From Sepioteuthis lessoniana (taxonomy: Eukaryota; Mollusca; Cephalopoda; Myopsida; Loliginidae), in contig OY757913.1 in assembly GCA_963585895.1 (NCBI GenBank), forward strand, positions 108,050,599-108,114,598: a DNA stretch of 64,000 nt, given 5' to 3'. Positions 1 to 9,761 of the stretch are shown here, piece after piece. The notes under the pieces were generated by a model that made no database searches, was not told the origin of the DNA, and saw only the letters and a program-made list of their open reading frames with translations. A program made the position numbers and the translations under genes. Every line of letters starts with the position of its first letter. The stretch's first letter is position 1.

Positions 1-292
1 TTCACAATTAAACCGTACTTACATTTAAACTGCGTGCTTATGCTTAACTGAACTATTTGAAATGGAACCGTTTTTTGACATAAAAACTGTATTTACACTT
101 TACACTTAACTGAATTGTTACATATAACTGCTTGAATAGTTTGAAATAGAAATGTTTTTGACAAACTGCACTCATGCTAAACTGAGTTGTTTTAAATAGA
201 ACATATTTTCATAAAAATGGATTTGGCGTTAAATAACCTACAAAGGTTGATATGCCATAAAACTCAACAGACCAAACCAAACCAATCAAATG
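1..292 (-). mobile_element. CR composite repeat, middle zone and tail (cut by window edge)
   Basis: Read on the minus strand of the + sequence order, this is the middle zone of CR (repeated AACTG-AATTGTTTGAAATAGAAC blocks) running into the tail hairpin at about 215-275 (GGCGTTAAATAACC ... GGTTGATATGCC) and a CAAACC-rich end. The same order occurs at 30162-30735 and 47058-47640. The head lies outside the window. Orientation is given with head to tail as sense. No coding capacity. Confidence 0.7.
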
Positions 293-304
293 ATTATTCC
301 TATA

Positions 305-374
305 AATAATATAACTGTGTACTCACAATTGATTATTATTAAATAATCAATTGTGAGTACACAGTTATATTATT
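305..374. repeat. Perfect 33-bp inverted repeat, 4-nt loop
   Basis: Bases 305-337 are the exact reverse complement of 342-374, separated by four bases. The arms contain ACTGTGTACTCACAATTG. It is the most regular palindrome in the window apart from simple TA runs. It lies directly after a CR tail, so it may be a hairpin-forming insertion end or an inverted duplication scar. Confidence 0.9.
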
Positions 375-437
375 TCAAGTAGACATTCCTATCTAATAAT
401 GATAATTTTTACACAAAATTGAATAGTTTTAGGAAGG

Positions 438-647
438 GTTTTCCGTGGTGTAGTGGCTAACGAGCTGGTCAGAGATATCGAAGGAAGTGAGTTTAAATCC
501 CTGTCGTGCCATTATGTTCGCTTTCGGTATTGAAAATTTGGAAAAGGTATAAACCTACTTATCTCCTCAACTAAGAATCAAATAGTATCACTATTATTCA
601 ATAACAATGATGGCTTTGGCATTAAATAACCCACAAATGTTGATAAT
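438..647 (+). mobile_element. S1 tRNA-headed SINE
   Basis: A box A match TGGTGTAGTGG at 446-456 fits the Pol III consensus at every fixed position. A box B-like AGTTTAAATCC lies at 490-500. A body with GTTCGCTTTCGGTAT follows, and the element ends in the hairpin tail TTTGGCATTAAATAACC ... GTTGAT at about 615-645. Non-coding and dependent on a partner LINE. Several other S1 copies in the window have the same order. Confidence 0.75.
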
Positions 648-699
648 CTTATATTAATAATTGTAATCAATTATAAGGTAGTAGATGAGTAATCCCTTT

Positions 700-945
700 T
701 GATAATAATCACTTGTTTTTACATGATGATATGCTTTCAAGTATTCTTATCTAATACAAGAAATTTTTAATCAGATTCCTTTGACTCATAGATGGAACCT
801 TTGCAGGATTTACCACTACGGATTAGAGGAGATTTAGGGGTTGTAGCAACGAAAGAATAACTCTAGACACTCCACAGCTCCAGACGTGGAGTTTCACGCA
901 AGTTAGTGTCAAACCCAGGACACAAACGATATCAGTCTCGGTTTC
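700..945 (+). mobile_element. Degenerate CR head region
   Basis: TTGACTCATAGATGGAACC at 781-799 matches the start of the CR head (TTTGACCCATAGATAGGACC elsewhere), read in the antisense direction of the element. The rest is strongly diverged. Nothing coding is visible. Confidence 0.4.
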
Positions 946-949
946 TTTG

Positions 950-1162
950 TTCAATGGCATATCAACCTTCATGGGTTATTTCATGCCAAAGCCATTCTTG
1001 TAGAACCGTAGATGTGCCATTTAACCCATAGCTGAAGATTATACGATAATTCCAAGGCTATTAATCTGAACGTGAACGTGATAGCGCGACTTGAGGTCGA
1101 AATTGCTGACTCCGATATCGCAGTCCAGCAAGTTAACCACTACACCACAGGAACACCCCCAA
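950..1162 (-). mobile_element. S1 tRNA-headed SINE
   Basis: On the minus strand, box A TGGTGTAGTGG corresponds to 1138-1148, followed by a tRNA-like box B region near 1095-1105, a body with the CGTTCAC motif, and a tail whose GGCAT...ATGCC hairpin lies at 953-990. It is in inverted orientation to the copy at 438-647, so the pair could form a large snap-back structure. Confidence 0.7.
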
Positions 1163-1582
1163 CAGGATTCTATAACAACTAGAATAAAAAGCCCCCAATA
1201 AAAGAAGATGTAGATCTAATTCAATTGGAGCTCTTGCGTTGATTCGTTCAACAGACAATGCTTTTCTAATGCTTTTCACACTATGTAATTATGACAGTTC
1301 ATTTAGTTAACATGTGCGTTTTACTTAACATGACCCTCACGGCAAGCGTTAGTTGTAGGTATTTCCTTAATGACTGGCAAAATTAACTGAGGTGGCAAAA
1401 CATATAAGTAATGATTCAAAGAGTATTTCTCATCATAGTGGTAATATGATTCGTGACAAATCATCTTTCAATAGGAGTCAAAGGATAATTAGATTAGATT
1501 AGATTATCTATCTATCTGAGTGTGTAGATTCATTTGAATTATTTGCTATATGTAAGAATTTATATCAACCTCAGTCAGTATA

Positions 1583-1711
1583 CTATCTATCTATCTATCT
1601 AGCTAGCTAGCTAGCTAGCTAGCTAGATGAGTCAGTACTTCTCTCCCTCACTCTCACTCTCACTCTCTCTCTCTCTCTCTCTCTCTCTTTATATATATAT
1701 ATATATATATT
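1583..1711. repeat. Compound microsatellite (CTAT/CTAG)n, (CT)n, (AT)n
   Basis: Three adjacent simple repeats: CTAT passing into CTAG at 1583-1627, CT at 1648-1689 and AT at 1690-1711. Confidence 0.95.
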
Positions 1712-1747
1712 AGTCTGTTATAGCAGCAAGTTAACCACTTGATTTAT

Positions 1748-1965
1748 TAATAGTTTGTCCCAAGGGTGCTCAGAGAAGATCAGAAAGAACGACGTTGTCA
1801 TGACAGCAGGGCGATGGTCGAGTTGATCAATTCAGATCCTGCAGTTCTTGATGCTCTGGTGACCTGCAATAAAATCTGGATCTACTGCTATGACCCAGAG
1901 ACCAAGAGGCAGAGTTTCCTGTGGTAAAAACTCAATAAGATGTTTCCAAGATATTTATCCTTAAC
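1748..1965 (+). pseudogene. M1 mariner transposase fragment
   Basis: This is a short internal piece of a Tc1/mariner (IS630-superfamily) transposase. It encodes the same segment as 3135-3310: FVPRVLREDQKERR..., the ...NSDPAVLDALVTC run and ..IWIYCYDPETKRQ. The first catalytic Asp context (TCDES in the other copy) reads TCNKI here, so the catalytic residue is lost. There is no start, no terminal inverted repeat and no second or third catalytic Asp. The 3' boundary is the same AACTCAATAAGATGTTTCC junction seen at 3310, so both copies descend from one deleted lineage. Dead relic. Confidence 0.8.
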
Positions 1966-2239
1966 CAATTACACAAGATTTATATGACTCTATCATATTG
2001 ATCCTATTTCTATCTATTTACCTATCAATCTTTGCCTCTTCTTGTCTATTATTCTATCTATTTATCTCAGTCTGTATATTATCAACTTTCTATTTATCTA
2101 GTTATTTGAATAGGAAAGGAATTAATAGTTGCCATTCGCGTAATCCAAAGCTCCTTTAAAGAATGGAGCACTTCCGTATCCGATTGCAAAATGTAAACAA
2201 ACGAAAGCTAAAACATATGCGTTAATTCCCGTTGAGTCG

Positions 2240-2372
2240 CATTCTTGACTTATTGGTATGTTATCAGCCTGACATAAAGTTAGGCGGGTTTCGATCCCAG
2301 CTTGGAGCGTCTTGCATGCCTAGCCACACTGAAGTGTTCTGATACAACGAAACAGTCTGTTTATGGATGACA

Positions 2373-2417
<45 letters not shown>
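2240..2417 (+). mobile_element. S4 SINE-like element with (TA)n tail
   Basis: A box B-like GGGTTTCGATCCCA lies at 2286-2300. A body CCACACTGAAGTGTTCTGAT and CAGTCTGTTTATGGATGAC follows, then a (TA)n tail at 2372-2417. The body recurs at 9834-9927 with the same TA tail and inverted at 6690-6790. Box A is weak, so the tRNA origin is tentative. Confidence 0.6.
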
Positions 2418-2419
<2 letters not shown>

Positions 2420-2561
2420 CAGATTCAGTTTCTTCTCTTTAATGGCCTCTCAGCTTTCGTGGTTATTTAAGCCCAAAGTCATCCTTATAGAAGGACAATT
2501 GTTGCAGAATTTAACCCATAATTAGAGGAGATAGGGACTAATTGCCTTTCTTAAGGGTATA
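2420..2561 (-). mobile_element. S1 SINE 3' part, target of a mariner insertion
   Basis: On the minus strand this holds the S1 body and hairpin tail (TTAATGGC ... GGTTATTTAAGCC). It stops at the TA dinucleotide 2560-2561, where the M1 mariner begins. The head of the SINE is not found beyond the mariner relic. Confidence 0.55.
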
Positions 2562-3345
2562 AGAGGTGCCTTCAATAAGTTTCCAGACTTTTTTCTACAG
2601 GATTTTAAAATTGTCGTAGACACTTGAAAAATCAGTATGTTATTGGAATACATCTTATAAGATGACTGACCAATTTTTATGATTTCAGGTTCAAATAAAC
2701 AGCTACAGTAGGAATCGGAATACACCCTACAAAAGCCTGATTGTCACAGCTGGTGAATTTCAAAAATGCAATCTTGATGTCAAGACACTTTAGAAGAACG
2801 ATATTCAATAAAATTCTGTTTTAAACATGGAAAAAATGCCACAGAAACGTATGGAATGCTTCAGACTGCTTTTCGACCATCTTGCATGAATCGAGCATCA
2901 GTTTTGGAGTTGCATAAGATATTCAAGGAAGGCAGGGAGTCTGTGAGGGATGATGAGAGGTGTGGGAGGAATAAAGGAATCAGAACACCAGAGTAGATTG
3001 GCCAAATAAAGAATTTCATGGATAAGGGCCGTCGTGTGTCTATAGAGACAATAAGTACACAGTTTGATGTCAGTGTGGGAACTGTGCACACAATTATTCG
3101 CAAGGAATTGAAGATGCGGAAGTTTTGCGCAAAGTTTGTCCCAAGGGTGCTCAGAGAAGATCAGAAAGAACGACGTTGTCATGACAGCAGGGAGATGGTA
3201 GAGCTGATCAATTCAGATCCTGCAGTTCTTGATGCTCTGGTGACCTGCGATGAAAGCTGGATCTACTGCTATGACCCAGAGACCAAGAGGCAGAGTTCCC
3301 TGTGGTAAAAACTCAATAAGATGTTTCCAAGATATTTATCCTTTT
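2562..3345 (+). pseudogene. M1 mariner transposon, 5' part with transposase remnant
   Basis: The terminal inverted repeat AGAGGTGCCTTCAATAAG starts at 2562 right after a TA target dinucleotide. A leader follows, then a degenerate transposase from about 2764. Its N-terminal helix-turn-helix region is interrupted by stops (for example at the residue after ..RTPE, about 2994). The open part 3018-3308 holds the second helix-turn-helix (..VSVGTVHTIIRKELKMRK), the linker and the first catalytic Asp in VTCDESWIYCYDPETK. The frame stops after SSLW, and the DNA then shows a direct TIR-like CTCAATAAGATGTTTCC instead of the rest of the catalytic domain. A full mariner is about 1.3 kb, so the second and third Asp (present at 60220-60350) are missing. 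Non-functional. Confidence 0.85.
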
Positions 3346-3367
3346 TTTACATTGAAAATGTGTACTT

Positions 3368-3597
3368 AAGCTAACCCTAATTGTTTTAAATTAAACTGAC
3401 ATTGAATTAGTGTGTTTATACAAAACTGAATTGTTTGAAATAGAACTGTTTGACATTTAACTATGTGTAAACATGAAACTATACTTTTACTAAACTGAAT
3501 TATCTGAAATAGAACTGTTTTTATGTATAAAAATGGATTTGGCATTAATAACTTACAATGATTGATGTGCCATAAAACCAAACCAAAACGAACATAA
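3368..3597 (-). mobile_element. CR composite repeat, middle and tail
   Basis: Four diverged blocks carrying AACTGAATTGTTTGAAATAGAACTG are followed by one hairpin tail at 3535-3580 and a CAAACCAAA end. The L1 fragment at 3597 starts directly after it. Confidence 0.65.
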
Positions 3598-4090
3598 ATA
3601 ACTATCGTCTATGGAAATCAGACCTGACCGATAAAATGAAACGCAGCTTCTTCCAGGCAGCAGTCGCATCGATACTGCTATATGGATGCACTACATGGAC
3701 TCTAACAAAACGGCTGGAGAAGAAGCTAGACGGCAATTACACAAGAATGCTGCGAGCAATCTTGAACAAGTCCTGGCGGCAACACCCCACAAGGCACCAA
3801 CTGTACGGCCACCTGCCTCCTATCACAAAAACTATCCAAGTTAGACGAACCAGACATGCAGGACACTGCTGGAGAAGCAGGGACGAGCTCATAAGTGAAG
3901 TACTCTTATGGATCCCCACATATGGCCGAGCAAGAGCAGGACGACCAGCACGAACATACATTCAGCAACTATTCAGGATACGGGATGTAGCTCAGAAGAC
4001 CTGCCAGAGGCGATGAACGATAGGGAGAAGTGGCGAGAGAGGGTCAGGGATATCCGTGCTACCAGCACGACATGATGACGATGATGATGA
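3597..4090 (+). pseudogene. L1 LINE reverse-transcriptase C-terminus with (GAT)n tail
   Basis: Encodes the C-terminal region of a non-LTR retrotransposon polyprotein: WKSDLTDKMKRSFFQAAV, SILLYGCTTWTLTKRLEKK, the ..RRTRHAGHCWRSRDEL block and GRPARTYIQQL. The long open frame runs 3636-4016. A one-base shift near 3970 moves the genuine end (..GCSSEDLPEAMNDREKW, RERVRDIRATSTT) into another frame that stops at 4072-4074. A short (GATGAT)n tail ends the copy near 4090. This is a typical 5'-truncated insertion. I am confident it is a LINE end, but the clade is unassigned (it resembles RTE-like proteins). It lacks the catalytic RT motifs and is dead. Confidence 0.85.
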
Positions 4091-4896
4091 TTTATATGAC
4101 TCTATCATATTGATCCTTTTTCTCTATATGCATATAAGATTTATCCACCCACTACCAGGGTGGGTTAAGATCGGTTTTAATGCGAGTACCTTCCAAGGAA
4201 GTGACTACTCCGAGCTATTAACGGCAGTATGCAGATTTACATTGATTTTGTTGTAGATATCGAGCTGTTGATATATGTGCACTTATGATAATCTTTGTAT
4301 ATACCTGTGCATATTTATATCTATATATCTGTCTTTCTCTCTGTCTGTCTATATATCTGTTTAACGTTACCAATAGTGTATGTTTTGTTAAATATTGACC
4401 TTTTACAAGCTGTGTTTCTAAGTGGATTTTTAAAACATGATGAAGCTGTGTCTTAAGAAAAAAAGGTCAGCGTGTAATGCGTGGGTGGGATGCCGAAAGG
4501 AAGAGAAGCCATAAGACGTGAGGGCGTCCGAAAAATATATAGCGATGGAAGTTTTCAACTCCCAAAACACACAAAGCAGTAGGCAGAGAGCAGAAAGACC
4601 AGACATCACGCTACCCTGAGCGCGGGCCTTAAGAGCGAGGGCCGGTGGCTCTGGGTTGAGAAATAGATAAAAGTTTAAATATTCAAAACTCGCTAAAGTC
4701 GAAAGCGAGTCTGATCCCAGAATGAAGAAGAAACGAACTTGATTAAATGTTTTAAGTCGCCCCTGTGGCAGTCTTGTGGAGGCAGAGCAAAGAAGTAAGG
4801 TTCTCTGAATGTATAGTATATCAATCTTGCGTAAATCTTAACAGTTCCCGACTCTCTCCTCACCAACCATTTCGTACATTTCGTAATAAAAAAGAG

Positions 4897-4934
<38 letters not shown>

Positions 4935-5025
4935 TGTTATTGTCTTTTCTTCTTCAGGTATATAACAGTTTGTATTCAGCTAAATTAAGAACGATGACTT
5001 CGGAACTGATTTAGGACATGTAAGT
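4091..5025. other. Unassigned stretch with a GC-richer block and a TA microsatellite
   Basis: No gene recognised. TTTATATGACTCTATCATAT at 4089-4108 also occurs after the mariner fragment at 1979-1998, so it is a repeat. A GC-richer block at about 4465-4740 (AGCGCGGGCC) is unlike its surroundings. A (TA)n run spans 4901-4932. Confidence 0.5.
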
Positions 5026-5026
5026 A

Positions 5027-5512
5027 GAGTTGGCAACCTTAGTCGAGGGTGATATGAAGGCTCCCTTTTCAATAACTACAACACCGAGGTGTAGAGGAGG
5101 GCGGTACTCTATTTCCTGGATTTGCTCCACTTTACCCCAGATCCGTGCCCAGCGGTTAGAGTGTTCGCCAATGGCCCGGGAGACCTGGGTTCAATCCCAG
5201 GTCGAGTCATACCAAAGACTTTAAAAATGGTACTTGATACCACCTTGCTTAACACTCAGCATTATAAGGTACGGTTCAAGGGTAAAGTGGAGCAATCCTG
5301 GGAATGGAGTAGCGCCCTCCCCTACACCTTGGTGTAGTAGCTATCGAAAAGGGAGTCTTCGGGTCACCCTCGACTATGGTCGCTAACTTATTAAGCAAGG
5401 CCGCACTAAGTCACATTTTTTAAGTCTTTGGTATGACTCGACCTGAATTTGAACCCCGGTCCCCAGGCCATTGCGAACATTCGACTCATTAGGCCAATGG
5501 CTTGGTCATAGT
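5027..5512. mobile_element. Nested S2 SINEs (plus-strand copy inside a minus-strand copy)
   Basis: 5027-5150 is the 3' half of an S2 SINE on the minus strand, and 5395-5512 is the 5' tRNA-like half of the same orientation. Between them, 5151-5394 is a plus-strand S2 with box A region AGCGGTTAGAGTG at 5151-5163, box B GGTTCAATCCC at 5188-5198, and the shared 3' end GGGTCACCCTCGACTATGG. About 15 bases of the host SINE appear lost at the junction and no target duplication is evident. Confidence 0.75.
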
Positions 5513-5709
5513 ATATCAATAACACATGCACAGGATATTTATATTAATCACACACATCTATCATTACATATATATATATAATGTAATTGGCAATACTTAT
5601 GAATATGGGGTATGCATTCTCTCTGAATGAGCACATATATGTTAGGAGATAGGGTTAGGTTATAGGTTAGGTTAGGATTTCTTTTTATGACATATGAAAC
5701 CTTTGTAGG

Positions 5710-5990
5710 TCAGGTGTTAGTCGAACTCGGGAACCTTTACGGAACTTCGAACTACGTCCTTTATTGAATCCATGGGGGTCGCCCGTTCTGATTCCGTTAG
5801 CCATAACCGGGTACAAGTGTTAAGTATTCCTGTATTGTTACCCCCGTGGATTCAATAAAGGACGTTGTTCGAAGTTCCGTGAAGGTTCCCGAGTTCAACA
5901 AACACCTGAAGACGGCCGGAGGACATATCGGCCGAAACGTTGTAGAAATAACAATAAAGATGAAGTCCGAAAACCCTTAATGATAAAAAT
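5710..5990. mobile_element. S5 element arranged as a 70-bp-arm inverted repeat
   Basis: 5710-5779 and 5840-5909 are imperfect reverse complements (both contain the CTTTATTGAATCCA / TGGATTCAATAAAG segment and the TTCGAA-centred block), with a 60-bp spacer. The plus-strand part continues to about 5990 with GGCCGAAACGTTG and AATAACAATAAAGATGAAG. The same sequence occurs once, non-palindromically, at 25259-25510. Confidence 0.75.
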
Positions 5991-6099
5991 CATCAAGCTT
6001 TGTCTTAGAAATTTAGACAACTTTGTAAGTCATTTTCAAACAGAAATATTAAATACACGAGTAATATTTATAAACGACCCTGAGGTCGTTTTTTTCACA

Positions 6100-6612
6100 A
6101 AATTATATGGTTACACTAATGTCTAACTTATATGAATGCAGAGTTATATGTAAAAACAGTTCTATTTCAAACAATTCAGTTTAGCATATGTACTGTTTAG
6201 ATGTCTGCAGTTCTATTTCAACAAATTCAATTTAGCATGTCCAAGTTAAATGGTTCGATGTATTGCTATATATCACTAACAATTTAATTAAGCATCAGTC
6301 ATTTGTTTACCCAGTTAAATGATAAAACAGTTCTATTTTAAACAATTCCGTTTAACATAAGTAGACACCTAAAAAGTCAAACAGTTCTATTAAATGCATA
6401 GATAGGACCCTTATCTGAGGCTACCACTCGGGGCCAGAGTAGACCAGGGCGCAATGGCAATGAAGAGGTACACCGCATTTCCCAAAGCTCCTGCATTACT
6501 AGAGCCTCAACATCAGATTGTTTAGTGTCATATCAGGGCACGCGTTTGGGGGAGTTTTTCCCCTCTGCAGAAAAGCAATCGGTGTATTCTACAGTCCAAG
6601 CAGACTGGGCAA
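6100..6612 (-). mobile_element. CR composite repeat, middle zone and head
   Basis: Plus-strand order is middle blocks (TTCTATTTCAAACAATTCAG) followed by the head in antisense: AGGACCC at about 6406, CACTCGGGGCCAGAGTAGAC, CATCAGATTGTTTAGTGTCA, CTGCAG, GTGTATTCTACAGTCC. With head to tail as sense the element is on the minus strand. Confidence 0.7.
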
Positions 6613-6689
6613 TATGTTTGGAGAGTGTAGGCATAGAGTCAGTGGTGCTTAGTCACTGTCAGTTTCTCGCCTGTGTCAGCCGTTGAATC

Positions 6690-6790
6690 AGTATATATAT
6701 ATATATATTTTCATCGACAGACAGTTTTGCTGTGTCACCACTCTTCAGTGTGGCTAGACACATAAGACGCTTTAAGTTGGGAATATTGCT
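6690..6790 (-). mobile_element. S4 SINE-like element, 3' part
   Basis: A (TA)n run at 6692-6709 is followed by the reverse complement of the S4 body (ACTCTTCAGTGTGGCTAGAC). It separates two CR copies. Confidence 0.6.
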
Positions 6791-7395
6791 ATGTATCACT
6801 ATCAATACAATTGTACCTCAGTTATTTGTTTACACAGAGTTAAATGATCAAACAGTTCTATTTCAAATAATTCAATTTAGCATAAGTCAACAAAGTTAAA
6901 TGGTTCCGAATATTGCTATGTATCACTATCAATACAATTGTACCTCTGTTACTTGTTTACACAGAGTTAAATGATCAAACAGTTCTATTTCAAACAATTC
7001 AATTTAGCATAAGTCAACAAAGTTAAATGGTTCCGAATATTGCTATGTATCACTATCAATACAATTGTACCTCTGTTATTTGTTTACACAGAGTTAAAAG
7101 ATCAAACAGTTCTATTTCAAACAATTCAATTTAGCATAAGTCAACAAAGTTAAATGGTTCCGAATATTGCTATGTATCACTATCAATACAAATTGTACCT
7201 CAGTTATTTGTTTACATAGAGTTAAATGATCAAACAGTTCTATTTCAAACAATTCAATTTAGCATAAGTCAACAAAGTTAAATGGTTCCGAATATTGCTA
7301 TGTATCACTATCAATACAATTGTACCTCAGTTATTTGTTTATACAGAGTTAAATGATCAAACAGTTCTATTTCAAACAATTCAATTTAGCATGAG
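6781..7395. repeat. 127-bp tandem array (about 4.9 copies)
   Basis: TGGTTCCGAATATTGCTATG recurs at 6901, 7028, 7155 and 7283, giving a 127-128 bp period with very few differences between copies. The unit contains two CR middle-zone blocks (GTTAAATGATCAAACAGTTC, TTTCAAACAATTCAATTTAG). This is a local amplification of the CR middle zone. Confidence 0.9.
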
Positions 7396-7620
7396 TAATT
7401 TTTTGTACTCAGTTCTATTTGAGCCATAGATAGAACCCTATCAGAGTGGACTTGGGAGTGATGTCAATGAAGGGGTCCTCCACTTTCTCCAAAGCTCCAG
7501 GATTACTGGAACCTCACCATCAGATTGCTTAATGTCATATCCTGGACACTCGTTGGGAGTCTTACCCTTCTGCAAAGATACAGGTCAGTCTATTCAACAG
7601 TCGACTGGGCTAATCCCTAT
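7396..7620 (-). mobile_element. CR head
   Basis: Antisense CR head: GAGCCATAGATAGAACCC, CATCAGATTGCTTAATGTCA, GACACTCGTTGGGAGTC, and the end GTCGACTGGGC near 7597-7607. It forms the end of the copy that holds the 127-bp array. Confidence 0.7.
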
Positions 7621-7699
7621 ACGGATACATGTCAATTTGATTTTTTGAATTGTCTTCTTTTACTTTGATAAATCCCAGTATGTGTGATTTTTTAAATCC

Positions 7700-7870
7700 T
7701 AATTATGGATGTGCCAGGTTTGGACAACCTGCAGGGACTAACATACATCAGCTCTTTGCGGAGACTGTCGTCAAGAGGAGTTGCCAGTGGTGATGAACGA
7801 TAGGGACAGAGAGCGCGAGTGTATTAGAGAACTCCGTGCTCTCAAGATGAGTTGATAATGATGGTTATGA
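7700..7870 (+). pseudogene. LINE 3'-end relic (L1-like)
   Basis: The run CATCAGCTCTTTGCGGAGAC and GTGATGAACGATAGGGACAG correspond to the IQQL..ED...AMNDRE..W part of the L1 C-terminus. A TGATAATGATGG tail follows. No intact frame. Confidence 0.55.
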
Positions 7871-8089
7871 TGAGATTAAACTCTTTACCAACCAATCGTT
7901 AAGATAATTTCACAAGAAAATGAACAATTGGGAACAAAAATGTCTCATACACCTGTCTTTAGTTGAACTACAATTGTATTATTCACAATGTGAGTTATGT
8001 TGTTTCTAACGTTCTGACATAAAGAGATTAGGGAGTAGGATTTTCAGCTCCTACGTCTGGTTGTGGGTGTATATTATACACATTTATCA

Positions 8090-8150
8090 ACCCCTCCGCT
8101 CAGGTAGGATATGACAAAAGGTCAATTTTTGATCAGAGTTTGAATTTAAG
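8090..8150 (-). mobile_element. S3 SINE 3'-end fragment
   Basis: Antisense of the S3 tail (CAACCCCTCCGCTCAGGTAG, GATATGACAAAAGGTCA). It is joined directly to a CR tail unit. Confidence 0.6.
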
Positions 8151-8930
8151 GTTATTTAATGCCGAATCCTCTTTATACATATATATTAAATGTATGTTTT
8201 TTAAAGGTTTTATGGCATATCAACCATTATATGTTATTTAATGCGAAATCCTCTTAATACATATATATTAAATATATATGATTTGGTTTGGTTGGCTTTT
8301 AATGGCATATCAACCATTGTAGGTTATTTAATGCCTGATCCTCTGTATACATATATATATATGTATCAAATATATATGACTTGGTTTTATAGGGTTTTAA
8401 TGGCATTTTAACCACTGTAGGTTATCTTATACCAAATCCTTTTTATATATATATTAAATGTGTGATTTTTAGGCACATTTTGTTGATAACATTTTTAAAC
8501 ACACCTGAGCTCATTTTTTTGCACACAGTAAAATAGTTTAAATATTTCCATAGAATTTGAATCATTCTATTGACTATTAATCAATTTTTACACTAAGATG
8601 GTTTCAAGTACTGCTATACATATTTACCCAACCCCTCCACTCGGGCAGGATATGACACAAGGTCAGTTTTTAAGCGGAGTTTAACAGGTTTTAATTAAGA
8701 GTTTTCCTTCTCCGAGACTAGTTGCCTCACCAAGGCTGAAGGACCCAGTCTGCTCTACTATTTACCCATAGCTGGAGGGAGAATAATTGGATTCATACCT
8801 TTCCCAAGGGTATTCGTGCTATGTGAAATGCAATCAGTTTCGTTTAGGATTCGAACTCGTGTCGCCGTGTCCATTTCCTATGATGATAACCATTATAACA
8901 CTGACACTTCTATATATTATACACACTTAA
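8150..8930 (-). mobile_element. CR tail units and middle zone carrying an S3 SINE; inverted twin of 20925-21672
   Basis: Four ~85-bp tail units (8150-8480) are followed by the middle zone (8480-8630) and an S3 SINE on the minus strand (8632-8895: tail CAACCCCTCCACTCGGGCAG, box B reverse AGGATTCGAACTC at 8848-8860, box A region CCATTATAACA). The same unit variants and the same SINE at the same position occur in opposite orientation at 20925-21672. They are either a segmental duplication or two members of one subfamily. Confidence 0.7.
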
Positions 8931-8937
8931 ATTAATT

Positions 8938-9115
8938 GTTATAAGCGAGTTTGTATTTCAATCTCACTACTATGTTCACTTTCGGATTAACAACCATAGG
9001 AAAGGTAGGCAACTCCCTTATAACCCCTAGCTGTATATAAAATAGTTCTACTACAGTTCTTCTGCTTGGAGGACTTAGGCATTGAATAACCCTCGAAGGT
9101 TGGTAGGCACCTAAA
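8938..9115 (+). mobile_element. S1 SINE, degenerate
   Basis: The body motif TATGTTCACTTTCGG is followed by the hairpin tail AGGCATTGAATAACCC ... GGTTGGTAGGCACC at 9067-9105. The tRNA head is eroded. Confidence 0.55.
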
Positions 9116-9154
9116 GAAAGAAACTATTCCAAACCAAATCATATATATTCATTT

Positions 9155-9410
9155 GCGGTATCCTTGGGGTGTAATGGTGAGCAGAGTTCAAATCCTGGAC
9201 GAGGCTGTTTACATTTCCCATAGCGCTAATACCTTTGAGAATTGTATGAATCCAACCATTTTCCCTCCAATTATGGGTAAACAGTAGGGTAGACTGTGCT
9301 CTTTAACGTTGGTATGACAACCGGAGAAGGAAAACTCTGAATTCAAGCCAGTTACACCCCGCTTAAGAATTGACCTTGTGTCGCATCTTGCTCGCGGGAA
9401 GAGGTTGGAA
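9155..9410 (+). mobile_element. S3 tRNA-headed SINE
   Basis: GGGGTGTAATGG at 9166-9177 (box A, one mismatch) and AGTTCAAATCC at 9185-9195 (box B) lie unusually close, so part of the tRNA-like head is deleted. The S3 body (CATAGCGCTAATACCTTTGA, GAAGGAAAACTCTGAATTCA) and tail (TTGACCTTGTGTCGCATC) follow. Confidence 0.75.
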
Positions 9411-9474
9411 AAATACATTCATATTCCCTTGCCCATCAAGAGATTAAATTTATAATAATAATGATGATAATAAA

Positions 9475-9761
9475 CTAAAAAAAGCTATAGAACATGAAGA
9501 TAACAATGATACCTATTGTACTTGATACACTTGGAACAATCTCCATAGGTTTGGTAAGAGAGCTGGAAGAGTTAGAAATCGGAAGACGAGCTGAGATCAT
9601 CCAAATTACAGCATTATTAAAAACAGCCAGAGTACTGGGAAGAGTCCTGGAGACACGAGGAGACTTTCGTTCACTCAGACTCCTGTGAAAGGCCATCAGC
9701 TAACGTGGACATGAAGAACTAGCAAGGAGTGAGATAATAGTAATAATAATAATAATAATAA

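Noticed and set aside
446-500. A genuine tRNA gene
   Set aside because: Pol III boxes are present, but there is no closed cloverleaf, and the body and tail match dispersed SINE copies.
5641-5675. Interstitial telomeric repeat (GGGTTAGGTTATAGGTTAGG)
   Set aside because: Spacing is irregular and only one TTAGGG-like unit is complete, in contrast to 60119-60143.
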